Assembly: GCF_013283665.1 (NCBI RefSeq)
Contig: NZ_JABEKU010000002.1
Span: forward strand, 1,424,863-1,488,862
DNA length: 64,000 bases
Origin: Ensifer sesbaniae
Lineage (GTDB): Bacteria; Pseudomonadota; Alphaproteobacteria; Rhizobiales; Rhizobiaceae
Reading direction: 5' to 3'
Shown: positions 1-8,893 of the stretch, one piece after another
Layout: each line of letters opens with the position of its first letter
Position numbering within the stretch: the stretch's first letter is position 1
The notes under the pieces: generated by a model
The model's input: the letters and a program-made list of their open reading frames with translations, nothing else
Database searches by the model: none
What the model was told of the DNA's origin: nothing
Made by a program: the position numbers and the translations under genes

Positions 1-640
1 CAAAGGCATCGACATTTTCGACAGGCAGGCGGTCCGTGTGATCGCAGAAGCAGGCGTCTGGGGCTCCATCCGCCATCATGGTCTTCTCGGCGACACGGTG
101 ATCGTCTCTCTGACGATGCCGGCCAGTGCCGGTTCGGCAACCATACCCTGTGTTGGGTGCACGCCGAGCGGCTGCTGCAGAAGCTGATGCCGGCCACGCC
201 GCGGCAAGTGCGTCTGGTCGAGACGGTGCGCTCGTGTGGCGGTTCTAACGGGCACTGAAGAGCGTCAAACGAAAGCACCCACTCGGCCTTGCCGCCGCAT
301 TTCACAAAAGCTTCGGTCGCATCTTCTCGCTGCGCACCGGTTATGAGGACCTCGACAAGCTTCTGGTACGTCTTTCTCGCCGGAAGGACGAACTGCTCAA
401 GGTACTGGAACGGCCTGACATCCCGCTTCACACTAATGTGTCGGAAGACGACCTGCGCAGCTTCGTCACCAAACGCAAGATTTCCCGGGGGCACGATGAG
501 CCGGCACCCGTGGCGCGTGACACCATGCTCGGGCTGATGAAGACATGCCGGAAACTCGGCCTATCGTTCTGGCGTTATCTCGGCGACCGCCTCGGCCTCG
601 AGGGCAGACCATTCCGCCGCTGGCCACCCTGGTCGCAGCA
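1..640 (+). pseudogene. IS66-like transposase remnant, frameshifted, 5' end outside window
   Basis: Read across frames, the plus strand gives a transposase C-terminal half. Its landmarks are GNHTLCWVHAERLLQKL near 138-190, a run around 285-480 containing LDKLLVRLSRRKDELLKVL, and RDTMLGLMKTCRKLGLSF near 515-570. These match the DDE_Tnp_IS66-like transposases common in rhizobia. Three lesions are visible: a 2-nt CT duplication near 108-112 shifts the frame before the DDAGQ motif, about 4 nt are missing near 232, and an in-frame TAA lies at 247-249. The gene is dead. The 5' part lies beyond the window edge, and the end near 640 is only approximate because similarity fades. Confidence 0.7.
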
Positions 641-968
641 AGAGCTTAGGCGCGCCTCCCCCTTGCAGGCACAAGCCTGCCCCATCGTCTCATTGCGCTC
701 AGCGCTATTCCCGTCCCGACCGCCGCGGCTCCCCCAGGCGAAACCGACCGGGTGGGTGTTGCCATCCACCGTCGCTGATGCCAGCGTCATCGCGCTTATT
801 CCAGCCTGTGATACGGTCGCATCGGCCCTGCTTTCGAGCAGCCTGGAGAATACCCAGGCTCGCTACATTCCCGATAATACCATTCCCGATAATACATTAT
901 GCGATCCCAGAAGCACAAAACTGGAACATTCGCAGAACCAAGCTTCGCTCTGCTCTGGCGGCAACCGC
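641..968. other. No recognisable gene; contains a 15-bp tandem duplication
   Basis: No open frame here resembles a protein I recognise. The only structure seen is a perfect tandem duplication of CATTCCCGATAATAC at 866-895, followed by ATTATGCGATC. Part of that downstream string recurs near 63702. Confidence 0.4.
866..895. repeat. Two perfect tandem copies of a 15-bp unit
   Basis: CATTCCCGATAATAC occurs at 866-880 and again at 881-895, with no mismatch. It lies between the IS66-like remnant and the truncated outer-membrane gene. The next bases, ATACATTATGCGATC, occur again near 63702-63717. A slippage origin is likely. Confidence 0.8.
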
Positions 969-1440
969 TCAGAACTTAATTCTGGCACCGCCGAGAACAG
1001 CGAAACTGTCCTGGAGATCAGCGGTTTCCTGCTCAAGCGAGTAGGTGCGGGCGCCGAGATAAAGTTCCGTCTGCAGATAGTCGAGGTTCTGGACAATCTG
1101 CGCCCCGAAGGAATCGCTTTTGCTGCCCCTTCCCGCAATGTCCTTGCCGAAATAGGCATCAACGGAGAACGCTGTCTTGCCGACGTCGAAAATATCGGCC
1201 TGATAACCGACTTTCACATAACCGTAGCGCCCATCGACCGTTTCCTTATCCGAATAGCCCGCCGCAAGGGTGAGGCTGAGGCCGGTATCCAGATGCAACA
1301 CGGAAAGGGACGCGTCGTAGATCGAATTGCCGTCGCCTGGCCTCGAAAAGGCAATTGCGCCACCGACCTTGAAGGCATCATAGGTCTCGTCATATCGGAC
1401 CGCCATGCCCCAGACGGTGACATCGGTTTCCTCCGGGACG
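969..1440 (-). pseudogene. C-terminal half of an outer-membrane beta-barrel (porin-like) protein
   Basis: The minus-strand frame encodes alternating polar/apolar strands (for example DVTVWGMAVRYDETYDAFKV and TAFSVDAYFGKDIAG) and ends in LGGARIKF. That terminal Phe after a hydrophobic strand is the usual recognition signature of barrel proteins for BAM. About 155 residues remain, roughly half of a porin, with no signal peptide or start. Upstream at about 1441 the frame runs directly into an IS66 TnpB fragment, so the N-terminal half was lost through an insertion or recombination. Porin-like identity is inferred from pattern rather than a specific family match. Confidence 0.6.
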
Positions 1441-1605
1441 ACCTGCCCGGCGCTGGTCGGACGCCAGCTCTGCTGCGGGTTTCGCCAATCGATCCCCTCC
1501 AGCAGATAGGACATCTGGCCGGGCGTCAGCGCGATCGCGCCACCCTCCGTCGCCGGCCAGATGAAGCGGCCGCGCTCGATTGCCGGGATTCGCGTCAAGC
1601 TTCTT
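1441..1605 (-). pseudogene. IS66 TnpB (Orf2) C-terminal fragment
   Basis: Minus-strand translation gives IERGRFIWPATEGG followed by LTPGQMSYLLEGIDW and a Trp-Arg-Pro ending. This is the characteristic C-terminal block of the IS66-family accessory protein TnpB. Only about 50 residues survive, read in frame into the barrel fragment at 969-1440, making a chimeric open frame of 237 codons. The chimera is an accident of recombination: TnpB normally ends just after the Trp-Arg-Pro motif. Confidence 0.7.
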
Positions 1606-1640
1606 GGAGACCATCGATCCGGAAGTAGAGCCCCGGAGTA

Positions 1641-1656
1641 TTTTTTTGGGGGGGGG
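1641..1656. repeat. Homopolymer tract T7 G9
   Basis: Seven T followed by nine G. It lies upstream (in the minus sense) of the TnpB scrap, in sequence with no intact gene, so phase variation is not supported. It is also a site where assembly errors are likely. Confidence 0.6.
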
Positions 1657-1792
1657 TCGTGGGGGCTGCAACCAGATGCCAAGGCGTTTTTTCATTGGGT
1701 GCGAATACTGGCCACTGCTTCTCGTTTGAAGGGAATCGAACATTCCTTGACTGACTGGGATGAGGGCCGAATTCCGAATGTTTCAACGCAGT

Positions 1793-3238
1793 TCAGGCCA
1801 GCGTGTAGGCCGTCTTGACGGTGGTGTAGAACTCGGCGGCATAGCGTCCCTGCTCGCGCGAGCCGTAGGACGAGCCCTTGCGGCCGCCGAAGGGCACGTG
1901 GAAGTCGACGCCGGCGGTCGGCAGGTTGACCATCACCATGCCGGCTTCGGCGTTGCGCTTGAAATGGGTCGCATGCTTGAGGCTGGTGGTGGCGATGCCG
2001 GAGGACAGGCCGAAGGGCGTGTCGTTGGCAACGGCGAGCGCTTCGTCGTAATCCCTGACGCGGATGACGGCGGCGACCGGCCCAAAGATCTCTTCCCGGC
2101 TGATCCGCATCGCGTTCGTCGCCTCGGTGAACAGCGCCGGCTGCAAATAGAAGCCGGGCGTGTCGCGCTTCAGAAGCTCGCCGCCGAAGGCCAGCTTCGC
2201 GCCTTCCTGCTTGCCGATGGCGATGTAGTCGGTGTCCTGGTTGAGCTGGCTCTCGTCGACCACCGGGCCGATATGGGTGCCGGCCTTCAACGCATCGTCG
2301 ATCGTCAGCCCCTTCATCCGTTCGCCCATCGCCGCCACGAAACGATCGTGAATGCCTTCGGTGACGATGATGCGCGAGGACGCGGTGCAGCGCTGGCCGG
2401 TGGAGAAGAAGGCGGAATTGACCGCCGCCTCGACCGCCACCGACAGATCGGCGTCGTCGAGCACGACGAAGGGGTTCTTGCCGCCCATCTCCAGCTGGTA
2501 CTTGCGATTGTGCTCGACGGAGGCGGCAGCGACCCGCTTGCCGGTGCCGACCGAGCCGGTGAAGGTGATGGCGCTGATATCGGGGCTGTCGAGCATCGCC
2601 TGGCCGACGACCGAGCCCTTGCCCATGACGAGGTTCAAGACCCCCTTCGGCAGGCCGGCGCGATGGAGGATGTCGACGATCGCCCAGGAACTGCCGGGCA
2701 CCAACTCGGCCGGCTTGAAGACGACGGTGTTGCCGTAGCAGAGCGCCGGGGCGATCTTCCAGGCGGGAATGGCGATCGGGAAGTTCCAGGGCGTGATGAT
2801 GCCGACGACGCCGACCGGCTCGCGGGTGATCTCGACGCCGATATTGGGCCGGGCGGACGGCAGGACTTCGCCTGCCAGGCGCAGGCACTCGCCGGCGAAG
2901 AAGTCGAAGATCTGGCCGGCGCGCACGGTCTCGCCGATGCCTTCGACCAGCGTCTTGCCTTCCTCGCGCGACAGAAGCTTTCCGAGCTCGTCCTTGCGGG
3001 CGAGGATCTCGTCGGCGGTCTTCCTCAGGATCGCATGGCGCTCGAGGATGCCGGAGCGCGACCAGGCGGGAAACGCCGCCTTGGCCGCCGCGATCGCTGC
3101 CCGCGCATCGTCAGCCGAGGCGCGGGCATATTCGCCCACCACGTCATTGGTGTTCGACGGGTTGATGTTGGCAACCCCGTCACCACCGACCCATTCGCCG
3201 GCAATCAGGTTCTGGTGCAATGTCATGGTCGGTTCCAT
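1793..3238 (-). CDS. 2-oxoglutarate semialdehyde (2,5-dioxovalerate) dehydrogenase, aldehyde dehydrogenase family
   Basis: 481 aa, the normal length for the family. It oxidises 2-oxoglutarate semialdehyde to 2-oxoglutarate with NAD(P)+, the last step of non-phosphorylating pentose and hexarate pathways. Visible motifs are PWNFP (Asn about 152, oxyanion hole), LEMGGKNP with the general base Glu about 250, and the nucleophile Cys about 284 in STGQRCTAS. It is the last gene of a minus-strand operon: its ATG abuts the stop of the FAH-family dehydratase with no gap. A second ATG four codons in (3226) is an equally plausible start. Substrate assignment comes from the family and from the neighbouring sugar-acid dehydratases; the ALDH fold itself is certain. 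Confidence 0.88.
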   Translation of the reverse strand: MEPTMTLHQNLIAGEWVGGDGVANINPSNTNDVVGEYARASADDARAAIAAAKAAFPAWSRSGILERHAILRKTADEILARKDELGKLLSREEGKTLVEGIGETVRAGQIFDFFAGECLRLAGEVLPSARPNIGVEITREPVGVVGIITPWNFPIAIPAWKIAPALCYGNTVVFKPAELVPGSSWAIVDILHRAGLPKGVLNLVMGKGSVVGQAMLDSPDISAITFTGSVGTGKRVAAASVEHNRKYQLEMGGKNPFVVLDDADLSVAVEAAVNSAFFSTGQRCTASSRIIVTEGIHDRFVAAMGERMKGLTIDDALKAGTHIGPVVDESQLNQDTDYIAIGKQEGAKLAFGGELLKRDTPGFYLQPALFTEATNAMRISREEIFGPVAAVIRVRDYDEALAVANDTPFGLSSGIATTSLKHATHFKRNAEAGMVMVNLPTAGVDFHVPFGGRKGSSYGSREQGRYAAEFYTTVKTAYTLA

Positions 3239-4375
3239 TCAGATCAGCTGACGCGCCGCGAGATTGCGCATCAGGTGCGATGCGCCAAAAGTCCAGGGAC
3301 TGCACTCTGTTGACAATCGCACCGTGTTGACCAGGGATCCCAGCTGGGCGTTTGAGATTGTCACGACATCCCCGAGCTTGTGCGTAAATCCCTGACCCGG
3401 GACATCACGGTCTTCGACGGGCGCAAACAGCGTGCCCATGAACAACATAAAGCCATCGGGATACTGGTGATGGCCGCCGATGGTCTGCGATACCAGATCG
3501 AGTGGATCGCGACTGATCTCCTTCATCGAGCTCCTGCCCATCAGCACATAGCCATCCTCGCCTTCTAGTCGCAGATCGAGGTCGGCATTGCGCACGTCGT
3601 CGATCGAATAGCTCTCATCGAACAGTCGAATGAATGGCCCGAGCGCGCAGGAGGCATTATTGTCCTTGGCTTTGCCAAGCAACAGCGCCGAGCGCCCTTC
3701 AACGTCGCGTAAGTTCACATCGTTGCCGAGCGTCGCCCCCTTTACCCGGCCCTTGCTGTCCACAGCGAGCACAACCTCCGGTTCCGGGTTGTTCCATCTC
3801 GATATCGGGTGCAGCCCTACCTCGTCTCCATACCCAACCGCCGACATGACCTGCCCTTTGGTGAAGACTTCGGCATCAGGACCGATTCCAACTTCGAGGT
3901 ATTGCGACCAGACGCCCTCCTCGATCAGGGCCTCCTTGACGTTGGCCGCCTCCGCGGAGCCGGCCTTGAGGTCGCGCAGGCTGTCGCCAACCAGCACCGT
4001 CACGCGTTCGCGGATTTTAGAGGCGAGGTCAGGGTTCCCCGCGGCACGCTCCTCGATCACCCGTTCGAGCATCGAGCGGGCGAATGTCACGCCGCAGGCT
4101 TTGATGGCCTGAAGGTCACATGGTGCGAGTAGCCGGGCCGCCTCGGAGCCCCTCGGTGTTCCCGAGAGAACCTCGTCTAGCGCGCAGATCGCCCTTCCCT
4201 GTCGTTCCCGGACGAACCCGACAGGATCGTCCATCTCCAAGAGATCACGCATGGTTGGCGCTTCTCTTGTGGTGATGTCGAACACCACGCCGGCACTGAC
4301 TGTCACCAGGACGGGCCCCTTCTCCTCAGACAACCAAACACGACCAACGAAAGTGCCACTCTTATCGAGTTCCAT
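3239..4375 (-). CDS. FAH-family 2-keto-3-deoxy-pentonate dehydratase (KdaD-like)
   Basis: 378 aa, with a roughly 100-residue N-terminal region followed by a fumarylacetoacetate-hydrolase fold. Likely metal ligands are the acidic pair in NPEPEVVL (Glu about 198 and 200) and Asp about 219 in GNDVNLRD; GGHHQYPDG and the C-terminal GDVVTISNAQLG also fit the COG3970 group. Characterised members dehydrate 2-keto-3-deoxy-D-arabinonate to 2-oxoglutarate semialdehyde, exactly the substrate of the ALDH encoded directly downstream. Its start overlaps the end of the mutarotase gene by 14 bp, indicating one transcript. The stereochemistry of the natural substrate cannot be read from sequence. Confidence 0.8.
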   Translation of the reverse strand: MELDKSGTFVGRVWLSEEKGPVLVTVSAGVVFDITTREAPTMRDLLEMDDPVGFVRERQGRAICALDEVLSGTPRGSEAARLLAPCDLQAIKACGVTFARSMLERVIEERAAGNPDLASKIRERVTVLVGDSLRDLKAGSAEAANVKEALIEEGVWSQYLEVGIGPDAEVFTKGQVMSAVGYGDEVGLHPISRWNNPEPEVVLAVDSKGRVKGATLGNDVNLRDVEGRSALLLGKAKDNNASCALGPFIRLFDESYSIDDVRNADLDLRLEGEDGYVLMGRSSMKEISRDPLDLVSQTIGGHHQYPDGFMLFMGTLFAPVEDRDVPGQGFTHKLGDVVTISNAQLGSLVNTVRLSTECSPWTFGASHLMRNLAARQLI

Positions 4376-5261
4376 ATGCCTCTTCCCATTCCAAAGTCAT
4401 TGAACCAGTCATCTCATGGCGGTCTTCAAGTATCTTCAGGCCTGGCCGCCCCACGAGGTTATGTGCGTCCACCGGGTGGGAAACCGGCTCAAAACAAAAG
4501 AAGTCCGCCTTCGCATCTGGCGAATAGAGCAGCGCATAGCCGAGATTATCGGAGGCCAAGATCCTGACGGAGACCGCCCCCTTTCCCTGCATGATGACCG
4601 CCTCTCCAGCCCACCCGCCGAAGGCGTTGTTGATCCACCGGTCGGGCAACGCCCGCCCGTCGCTAAAATTCCAGTCTGGAATTTCGCATAGCTTTCGACG
4701 ACCTGTCGGCAAGTGTTCATTGTCCTCCAGCCAGACCTCCTCGGCGAGAAATTGCAGCCGAGTGCCCGCATTTCGCGGAAACCACGGGTGGAATCCGATG
4801 CCGAAGGGTAGTGACCGTCCCGAGATGTTTTGAACCGTGAGCTTTATGTCGAGTTTTTCGGGCCCAAGAGTGAAGACCTGCCTTGCCCGATAGTGAAACG
4901 GACCGATCGCCCCATCGCATTCCAGTTCGACGGTCTCGCCGCTGCGAGCAACCAATCGCCAGCCCCGCTGAAAGCCGTCCCCGTGAATGGGGAATGGCTC
5001 GCCGGCGAGGTTAGGTGGAATGGGATGAAACGCACCGTCATGTTCAAATCCGCCGCGTGAAATGCGGTTGGAGAATGGAACAAGCACATTAGACCCCAGT
5101 TCGAAGGGGCCATCTTCCATTCGGCCGTTCCACGGTCTCAACACAGGAAGCCACTCGCCTGACGGATGTCGTACGTCAAGCTGTGCAATGCCGCCACCAA
5201 GTGCCGGGATCAGCTGCAAGTGCGCCTTGCAGTTCTCGACATTGATCCGCTCGACAACCAT
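4362..5261 (-). CDS. Aldose 1-epimerase (mutarotase) family protein
   Basis: 299 aa, cytoplasmic, no signal peptide. It is a galactose-mutarotase-like beta-sandwich with the conserved NxxxPFSNRI region near residue 60, IHGDGF near 93 (His) and GIGFHPWFPR near 155. It interconverts alpha and beta anomers of an imported aldose. In this operon it would supply the correct anomer to the SDR sugar dehydrogenase encoded immediately upstream: the SDR stop codon is directly followed by this ATG. Family membership is secure; the sugar is not. Confidence 0.8.
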   Translation of the reverse strand: MVVERINVENCKAHLQLIPALGGGIAQLDVRHPSGEWLPVLRPWNGRMEDGPFELGSNVLVPFSNRISRGGFEHDGAFHPIPPNLAGEPFPIHGDGFQRGWRLVARSGETVELECDGAIGPFHYRARQVFTLGPEKLDIKLTVQNISGRSLPFGIGFHPWFPRNAGTRLQFLAEEVWLEDNEHLPTGRRKLCEIPDWNFSDGRALPDRWINNAFGGWAGEAVIMQGKGAVSVRILASDNLGYALLYSPDAKADFFCFEPVSHPVDAHNLVGRPGLKILEDRHEMTGSMTLEWEEAYGTR

Positions 5262-5999
5262 CTACCAACCGCCGTCGATGGCGAAATTCTGTCCAGCAAT
5301 CATGTCCGAAGCGGATGAGACGAGGAAGTAAACGAGTTCCGCGACGTCCTCGGGCTTAACACGTGATTTCAGGCATTGCCGCTCGAGGACCCAATCGTTG
5401 TATTCCTGCAGCCGATCGGCAAATACCCGGTTCTCTGCTTCAGAAACCACCGCTCCGGGCGAAATCGCGTTGACGTTGATCCCGAATGGTCCGAGTTCAC
5501 GGGCCAAGGATTTCGTCAGACCGATCATTGCGCCCTTCGATGCGACATAGGGCACATAGCCGTCCCATTGGCCATTGAGCGTAATGGAAGCAAAGTTGAG
5601 GATCTTGCCGCGTCCTTTGCGTTTCATCAGGTCGGCACAGGCTCGAACAGCCGCAAATGCCGCCGACGAATTGACGCGGATCTGGTCCTCGTACTCCGCC
5701 AGACTGAACTCTTGGAACGGCTTGTTGATTATGAGCGCGGCGTTGTTGATCAGGATATCGATACCGCCTGAGGTTTCGGCCTCCTGCCGGATGAGATCCT
5801 CGGTTTTCGCGAGGTCATTCAGATCGCATCCGAGAAAGCGCGCGTTTTCGCCGAGATTTTCCGTCAGATCTACCTGGAGGCCAGGACGGTCGAGTACGAT
5901 GACAGTGGCGCCTTCCGCTGTGAGTTTTCGGGCCTGCGCTCGACCAAGTGTGCCAAGGCCGCCCGTGACAAGCGCCACTTTTCCCTGAAGTGGTTTCAT
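5262..5999 (-). CDS. Short-chain dehydrogenase, probable sugar 1-dehydrogenase
   Basis: 245 aa classical SDR. The N-terminal Rossmann motif TGGLGTLG is at residues 12-19, NNAA near 85, and the catalytic Ser 138, Tyr 151 and Lys 155 are visible. I place the start at the ATG preceded by GAGGGGA six bases upstream; a longer TTG start would lie inside that ribosome-binding site. It lies between mutarotase and transporter genes in a pathway that otherwise lacks a first oxidation step. The likely role is therefore NAD(P)+-dependent oxidation of the aldose to its lactone, which the divergently encoded SMP-30 lactonase would open. The substrate is inferred from context only. Confidence 0.78.
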   Translation of the reverse strand: MKPLQGKVALVTGGLGTLGRAQARKLTAEGATVIVLDRPGLQVDLTENLGENARFLGCDLNDLAKTEDLIRQEAETSGGIDILINNAALIINKPFQEFSLAEYEDQIRVNSSAAFAAVRACADLMKRKGRGKILNFASITLNGQWDGYVPYVASKGAMIGLTKSLARELGPFGINVNAISPGAVVSEAENRVFADRLQEYNDWVLERQCLKSRVKPEDVAELVYFLVSSASDMIAGQNFAIDGGW

Positions 6000-6010
6000 C
6001 TGCGTTCCCC

Positions 6011-6742
6011 TCAAAGTACGGACTGGACTTCGTCGATCGACGTCTCGCTGACACGCTTGTCGAGCACAATCTGCCCACGCGCCATGGCGACCACGCGATC
6101 ACAGGATTCGAAGACGTGATGCATATTATGACTGATGAAGATGCCGGTAACATTCTGTTCCTTCAACGAACGAACGAAACCTATGACCTTGTTCGTTTCC
6201 TTGACCGACAGGTGGTTCGTCGGTTCGTCGAGGATCATCACCTTCGACTTGAAATGCATGGCACGGGCGATCGCGACCCCCTGTCGTTGCCCGCCTGAGA
6301 GTTCGCCGACCAAGGCGTCAGGCGAGCGCAGATGAAGGTCGACGTCCGCGATGGCCTGGACGCTTTCCTCGCGCATCTTGCGCAAATCCAGAACGCCGAA
6401 GCCGAAGAGGGAGTATTTGATCGGCTCGCGACCAATGAACAGGTTCCGCGCGATAGACATGGTCGGGACCATAGAGTTGTACTGATAGATGGTCTCGATC
6501 CCGAGCCGCATGGAGTCGCGCGGGCTCGATATCGCAGCCTCTTTTCCCTCGACGAAGATACTGCCCTCGTCCTGTTTCTGGACGCCGGAAAGGATGTTGA
6601 TGAGTGTCGATTTGCCTGCGCCGTTGTCACCAATCAGACCGACTGCCTCGTTGCGAGCGAAATCGACCGAGACGCCCTTAAGAGCATGGACGCCTGAATA
6701 CCATTTGTGCAGGTTCCGGACGGATACAATTGGACCGTTCAT
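6011..6742 (-). CDS. Sugar ABC transporter ATP-binding protein, FrcA-like single-domain type
   Basis: 243 aa with a single nucleotide-binding domain: Walker A GDNGAGKS at 38-45, signature LSGGQRQ, Walker B VMILDEPTN and H-loop FISHN. Most CUT2 importers (RbsA, XylG) have two fused ATPase domains; a single short domain is the FrcA-type arrangement known from the S. meliloti fructose transporter. It would homodimerise under the permease encoded 3 bp upstream. It energises uptake of the sugar bound by the periplasmic protein at 7870-8850. Confidence 0.88.
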   Translation of the reverse strand: MNGPIVSVRNLHKWYSGVHALKGVSVDFARNEAVGLIGDNGAGKSTLINILSGVQKQDEGSIFVEGKEAAISSPRDSMRLGIETIYQYNSMVPTMSIARNLFIGREPIKYSLFGFGVLDLRKMREESVQAIADVDLHLRSPDALVGELSGGQRQGVAIARAMHFKSKVMILDEPTNHLSVKETNKVIGFVRSLKEQNVTGIFISHNMHHVFESCDRVVAMARGQIVLDKRVSETSIDEVQSVL

Positions 6743-6745
6743 GGC

Positions 6746-7723
6746 TTAAACCTCCACCTTGATCGATTTTGCCCGCTTGCGAAGCCAGGAGTTGGCGACG
6801 ACAGCAAAGATCGTCAGCGACCCGATCGCAAACTTGAACCAATTGGCGTCGACCTGGCTGAGGATGAGGCCGTTATCGATCACGCGGATGAGGATGACAC
6901 CAATGATGCCGCCGAAGACCGCTCCAACGCCGCCGTTCAGGGCGGTGCCACCAATGACGGCTGCGGCAACCGCTTGGAGTTCCATGCCTTCGCCGATCGA
7001 AGGCAGCGGCGACCCGAGGCGAAGCACCTGAATAAGCCCGGCAAAGCCACTCAGTACCGAGCAAAGAATGAAGCAGGCGATCTTGACGCGTGCTGTCGGA
7101 ATGCCGAGGGCGTCGGCCGCTGGCAGAAAGCCACCGGTTGCTCTGATCCAGTTTCCAAAGTTCGTACGGCTCAGAAGCAGCGATACGAGAACAGCAATGG
7201 CCAGAAACCAAAGGAACGACATGCGCAGCAATTGGCCAGGCCCAACAAAACTGGTGAAGAGCCAAGTGGGAAGATCAGTTGGCAACAGAGGCGGAAAGCC
7301 GCCGGAGATCACGACCGTAAGAGATCTGGCGACGAACATCATGCCAAGCGTGGTTATGAAGCTTGGGATCGCAAAACGAATGGTCAGATAGCCGTTCAGC
7401 AGTCCGATCGCCACACAAACGAGAAGGCCCGCGACTAGTGCCATCGGGAACGAGACCCCCGTGGCCATCAAGACGGCCATCGTCATCGGCATCAGCGCGA
7501 AAACGGCGCCGACAGAAAGATCGAATTCTCCGCAGATCATCAAAACAGTGACACCGATCGCAACCAGTGCCATCTCCGGGAGTATCCCAAAGAAGCCTCG
7601 CAGGTTATCAAAGCTCAAGAAGACGCCTCCAGACCGGAGCTGGAAGAGAACTACGAGCAGCAATAGTAGAAGGAGCGCCGCGAGCTCCGGCTTCTCCATG
7701 TAGATTTTCAGCATTCTTTTCAT
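6746..7723 (-). CDS. Sugar ABC transporter permease, CUT2 (FrcC/RbsC) family
   Basis: 325 aa with about eight to ten hydrophobic segments and the BPD_transp_2 signature region near the C-terminus (GGTALNGGVGAVFGGIIGV). Of two in-frame ATGs, 7723 is preferred because GGGAG lies eight bases before it; the other (7732) is only three codons upstream. It sits between the binding-protein gene and the ATPase gene. A strong 12-bp stem-loop (7781-7814) separates it from the binding-protein gene, so its level may be lower than that of the binding protein. Confidence 0.87.
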   Translation of the reverse strand: MKRMLKIYMEKPELAALLLLLLLVVLFQLRSGGVFLSFDNLRGFFGILPEMALVAIGVTVLMICGEFDLSVGAVFALMPMTMAVLMATGVSFPMALVAGLLVCVAIGLLNGYLTIRFAIPSFITTLGMMFVARSLTVVISGGFPPLLPTDLPTWLFTSFVGPGQLLRMSFLWFLAIAVLVSLLLSRTNFGNWIRATGGFLPAADALGIPTARVKIACFILCSVLSGFAGLIQVLRLGSPLPSIGEGMELQAVAAAVIGGTALNGGVGAVFGGIIGVILIRVIDNGLILSQVDANWFKFAIGSLTIFAVVANSWLRKRAKSIKVEV

Positions 7724-7780
7724 CGCATGCACTCCCGTGCGGCAGGGCGGCGCGTTTCGCGGGCCTGCCGGCCAAATTCA

Positions 7781-7814
7781 GTGCTTTGCGCGCCGTGTTC
7801 GACGCGCAAAGCAC
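7781..7814. promoter_or_regulatory. 12-bp perfect stem-loop between binding-protein and permease genes
   Basis: GTGCTTTGCGCG at 7781-7792 pairs perfectly with CGCGCAAAGCAC at 7803-7814 across a 10-nt loop. No U-run follows. In periplasmic-binding-protein operons such hairpins stabilise the upstream message or attenuate downstream transcription, giving excess binding protein. That role is inferred from the position. Confidence 0.65.
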
Positions 7815-7869
7815 ATGCTTCATCATCAGCCTCTTTCTGCGAAAACCATCCGATTTCGAAGAAGCGCGT

Positions 7870-8850
7870 CTACCGGAGGCCCTGTGCTGAAAGGTCCATA
7901 ATGTTGTCGGCATCGGCTGGACGGACGATCCCCTGCCCCGTATCGATGTCAGCCGGGGCGAGGCCAAAATTCTTGGCGAGATAGACCTGCATGACAGGCA
8001 TGAAGCCCTGCATGTATGGCTGCTGATCGACCTGGACCTGAACGTAGCCCGTCTGCATTTGCTGCACGACTTCGGGCACCAGATCGAAGCCGCCCAGAAG
8101 CACCTGACCAGGCGCGACCCCACGATCCTTCAGAACTCTTGCCACCGCGGCATGCCAGAATCCGGTATCGAAATAGGCGGTGGTGTCGGGGTGCGCATTA
8201 AGGTAGGCGCCGACACGGTCTGATGTCACGGCAAGGTCCGTGCCGCTGTCGATCCGTTCCCAGGACACTTCTCGACCGGGGTTCGCGGCCTTGAATTCCG
8301 CGAGGAAATCCATGACACCCTGACCGCGGGCCTCGGACCAGTTCTGGCCGGGCGCGGAAATCCCGACCAACACTTTGATCGGTCCCTCCTTGGGAAAATT
8401 CTCCGACATGGCCTTTCCAAGCGAGTACCCGGCGCGTCGGAAACCCTGACCGACGAAAGCGACCCGCGCGTTTCCTTTCGCCCCCTCGCTGTCGTCGACG
8501 TTGACGCCGATGACCTCGACGCCGTCCTTGGCGGCCCGAGCGATGACGTCGTCAAACGCCTTGTCATCGACGGTGGACGTCAGAAGGGCGTCAGGCTTGC
8601 TTGCCAACGCGGTCTCCATATTCGAGAGCTGTTGTTCAACGGAACCCTCGGTCTGGGTAAACACCATCTGGCAACTTGCGCCGATCTTTTCGCAGGCGTC
8701 GTCGTAACCCTTTTTGACCGCCTGCCAGAACGTGTTCGACGCCGACGAGTGATGTGTGAAGACGATCTTCAGCGGTTCCGCCGATGCGCCGAGCGCGGTC
8801 GAACCCAAAAGCGCCAACCCCAATGCACTCCGTATCAATAAAGTTCGCAT
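7870..8850 (-). CDS. Periplasmic sugar-binding protein of CUT2-type ABC transporter
   Basis: 326 aa. The N-terminal signal peptide (RTLLIRSALGLALLGSTA, cleavage likely after ASA) is followed by a peripla_BP_4-like fold beginning LKIVFTHHSSASNTFWQAV. A strong ribosome-binding site, AAGGAGGAGC, precedes the ATG. It captures the substrate in the periplasm for the permease and ATPase encoded downstream. Binding-site aromatics cannot be assigned without a structure. It is the first transporter gene in the operon, downstream of the dehydratase gene. Confidence 0.86.
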   Translation of the reverse strand: MRTLLIRSALGLALLGSTALGASAEPLKIVFTHHSSASNTFWQAVKKGYDDACEKIGASCQMVFTQTEGSVEQQLSNMETALASKPDALLTSTVDDKAFDDVIARAAKDGVEVIGVNVDDSEGAKGNARVAFVGQGFRRAGYSLGKAMSENFPKEGPIKVLVGISAPGQNWSEARGQGVMDFLAEFKAANPGREVSWERIDSGTDLAVTSDRVGAYLNAHPDTTAYFDTGFWHAAVARVLKDRGVAPGQVLLGGFDLVPEVVQQMQTGYVQVQVDQQPYMQGFMPVMQVYLAKNFGLAPADIDTGQGIVRPADADNIMDLSAQGLR

Positions 8851-8893
8851 GCTTGCTCCTCCTTAAGCTGCAGAATTGCGAAAGAACCCGGCC

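Noticed and set aside
438-1628. Long plus-strand open frame of 396 codons
   Set aside because: It starts inside the IS66-like remnant and runs antisense to the barrel fragment; its translation has no recognisable domain.
1641-1656. Poly-G tract as a phase-variation switch
   Set aside because: It is not within or in front of an intact gene.
1760-3313. Plus-strand open frame of 517 codons
   Set aside because: Antisense to the aldehyde dehydrogenase gene; the composition is typical of a mirror frame in GC-rich DNA.
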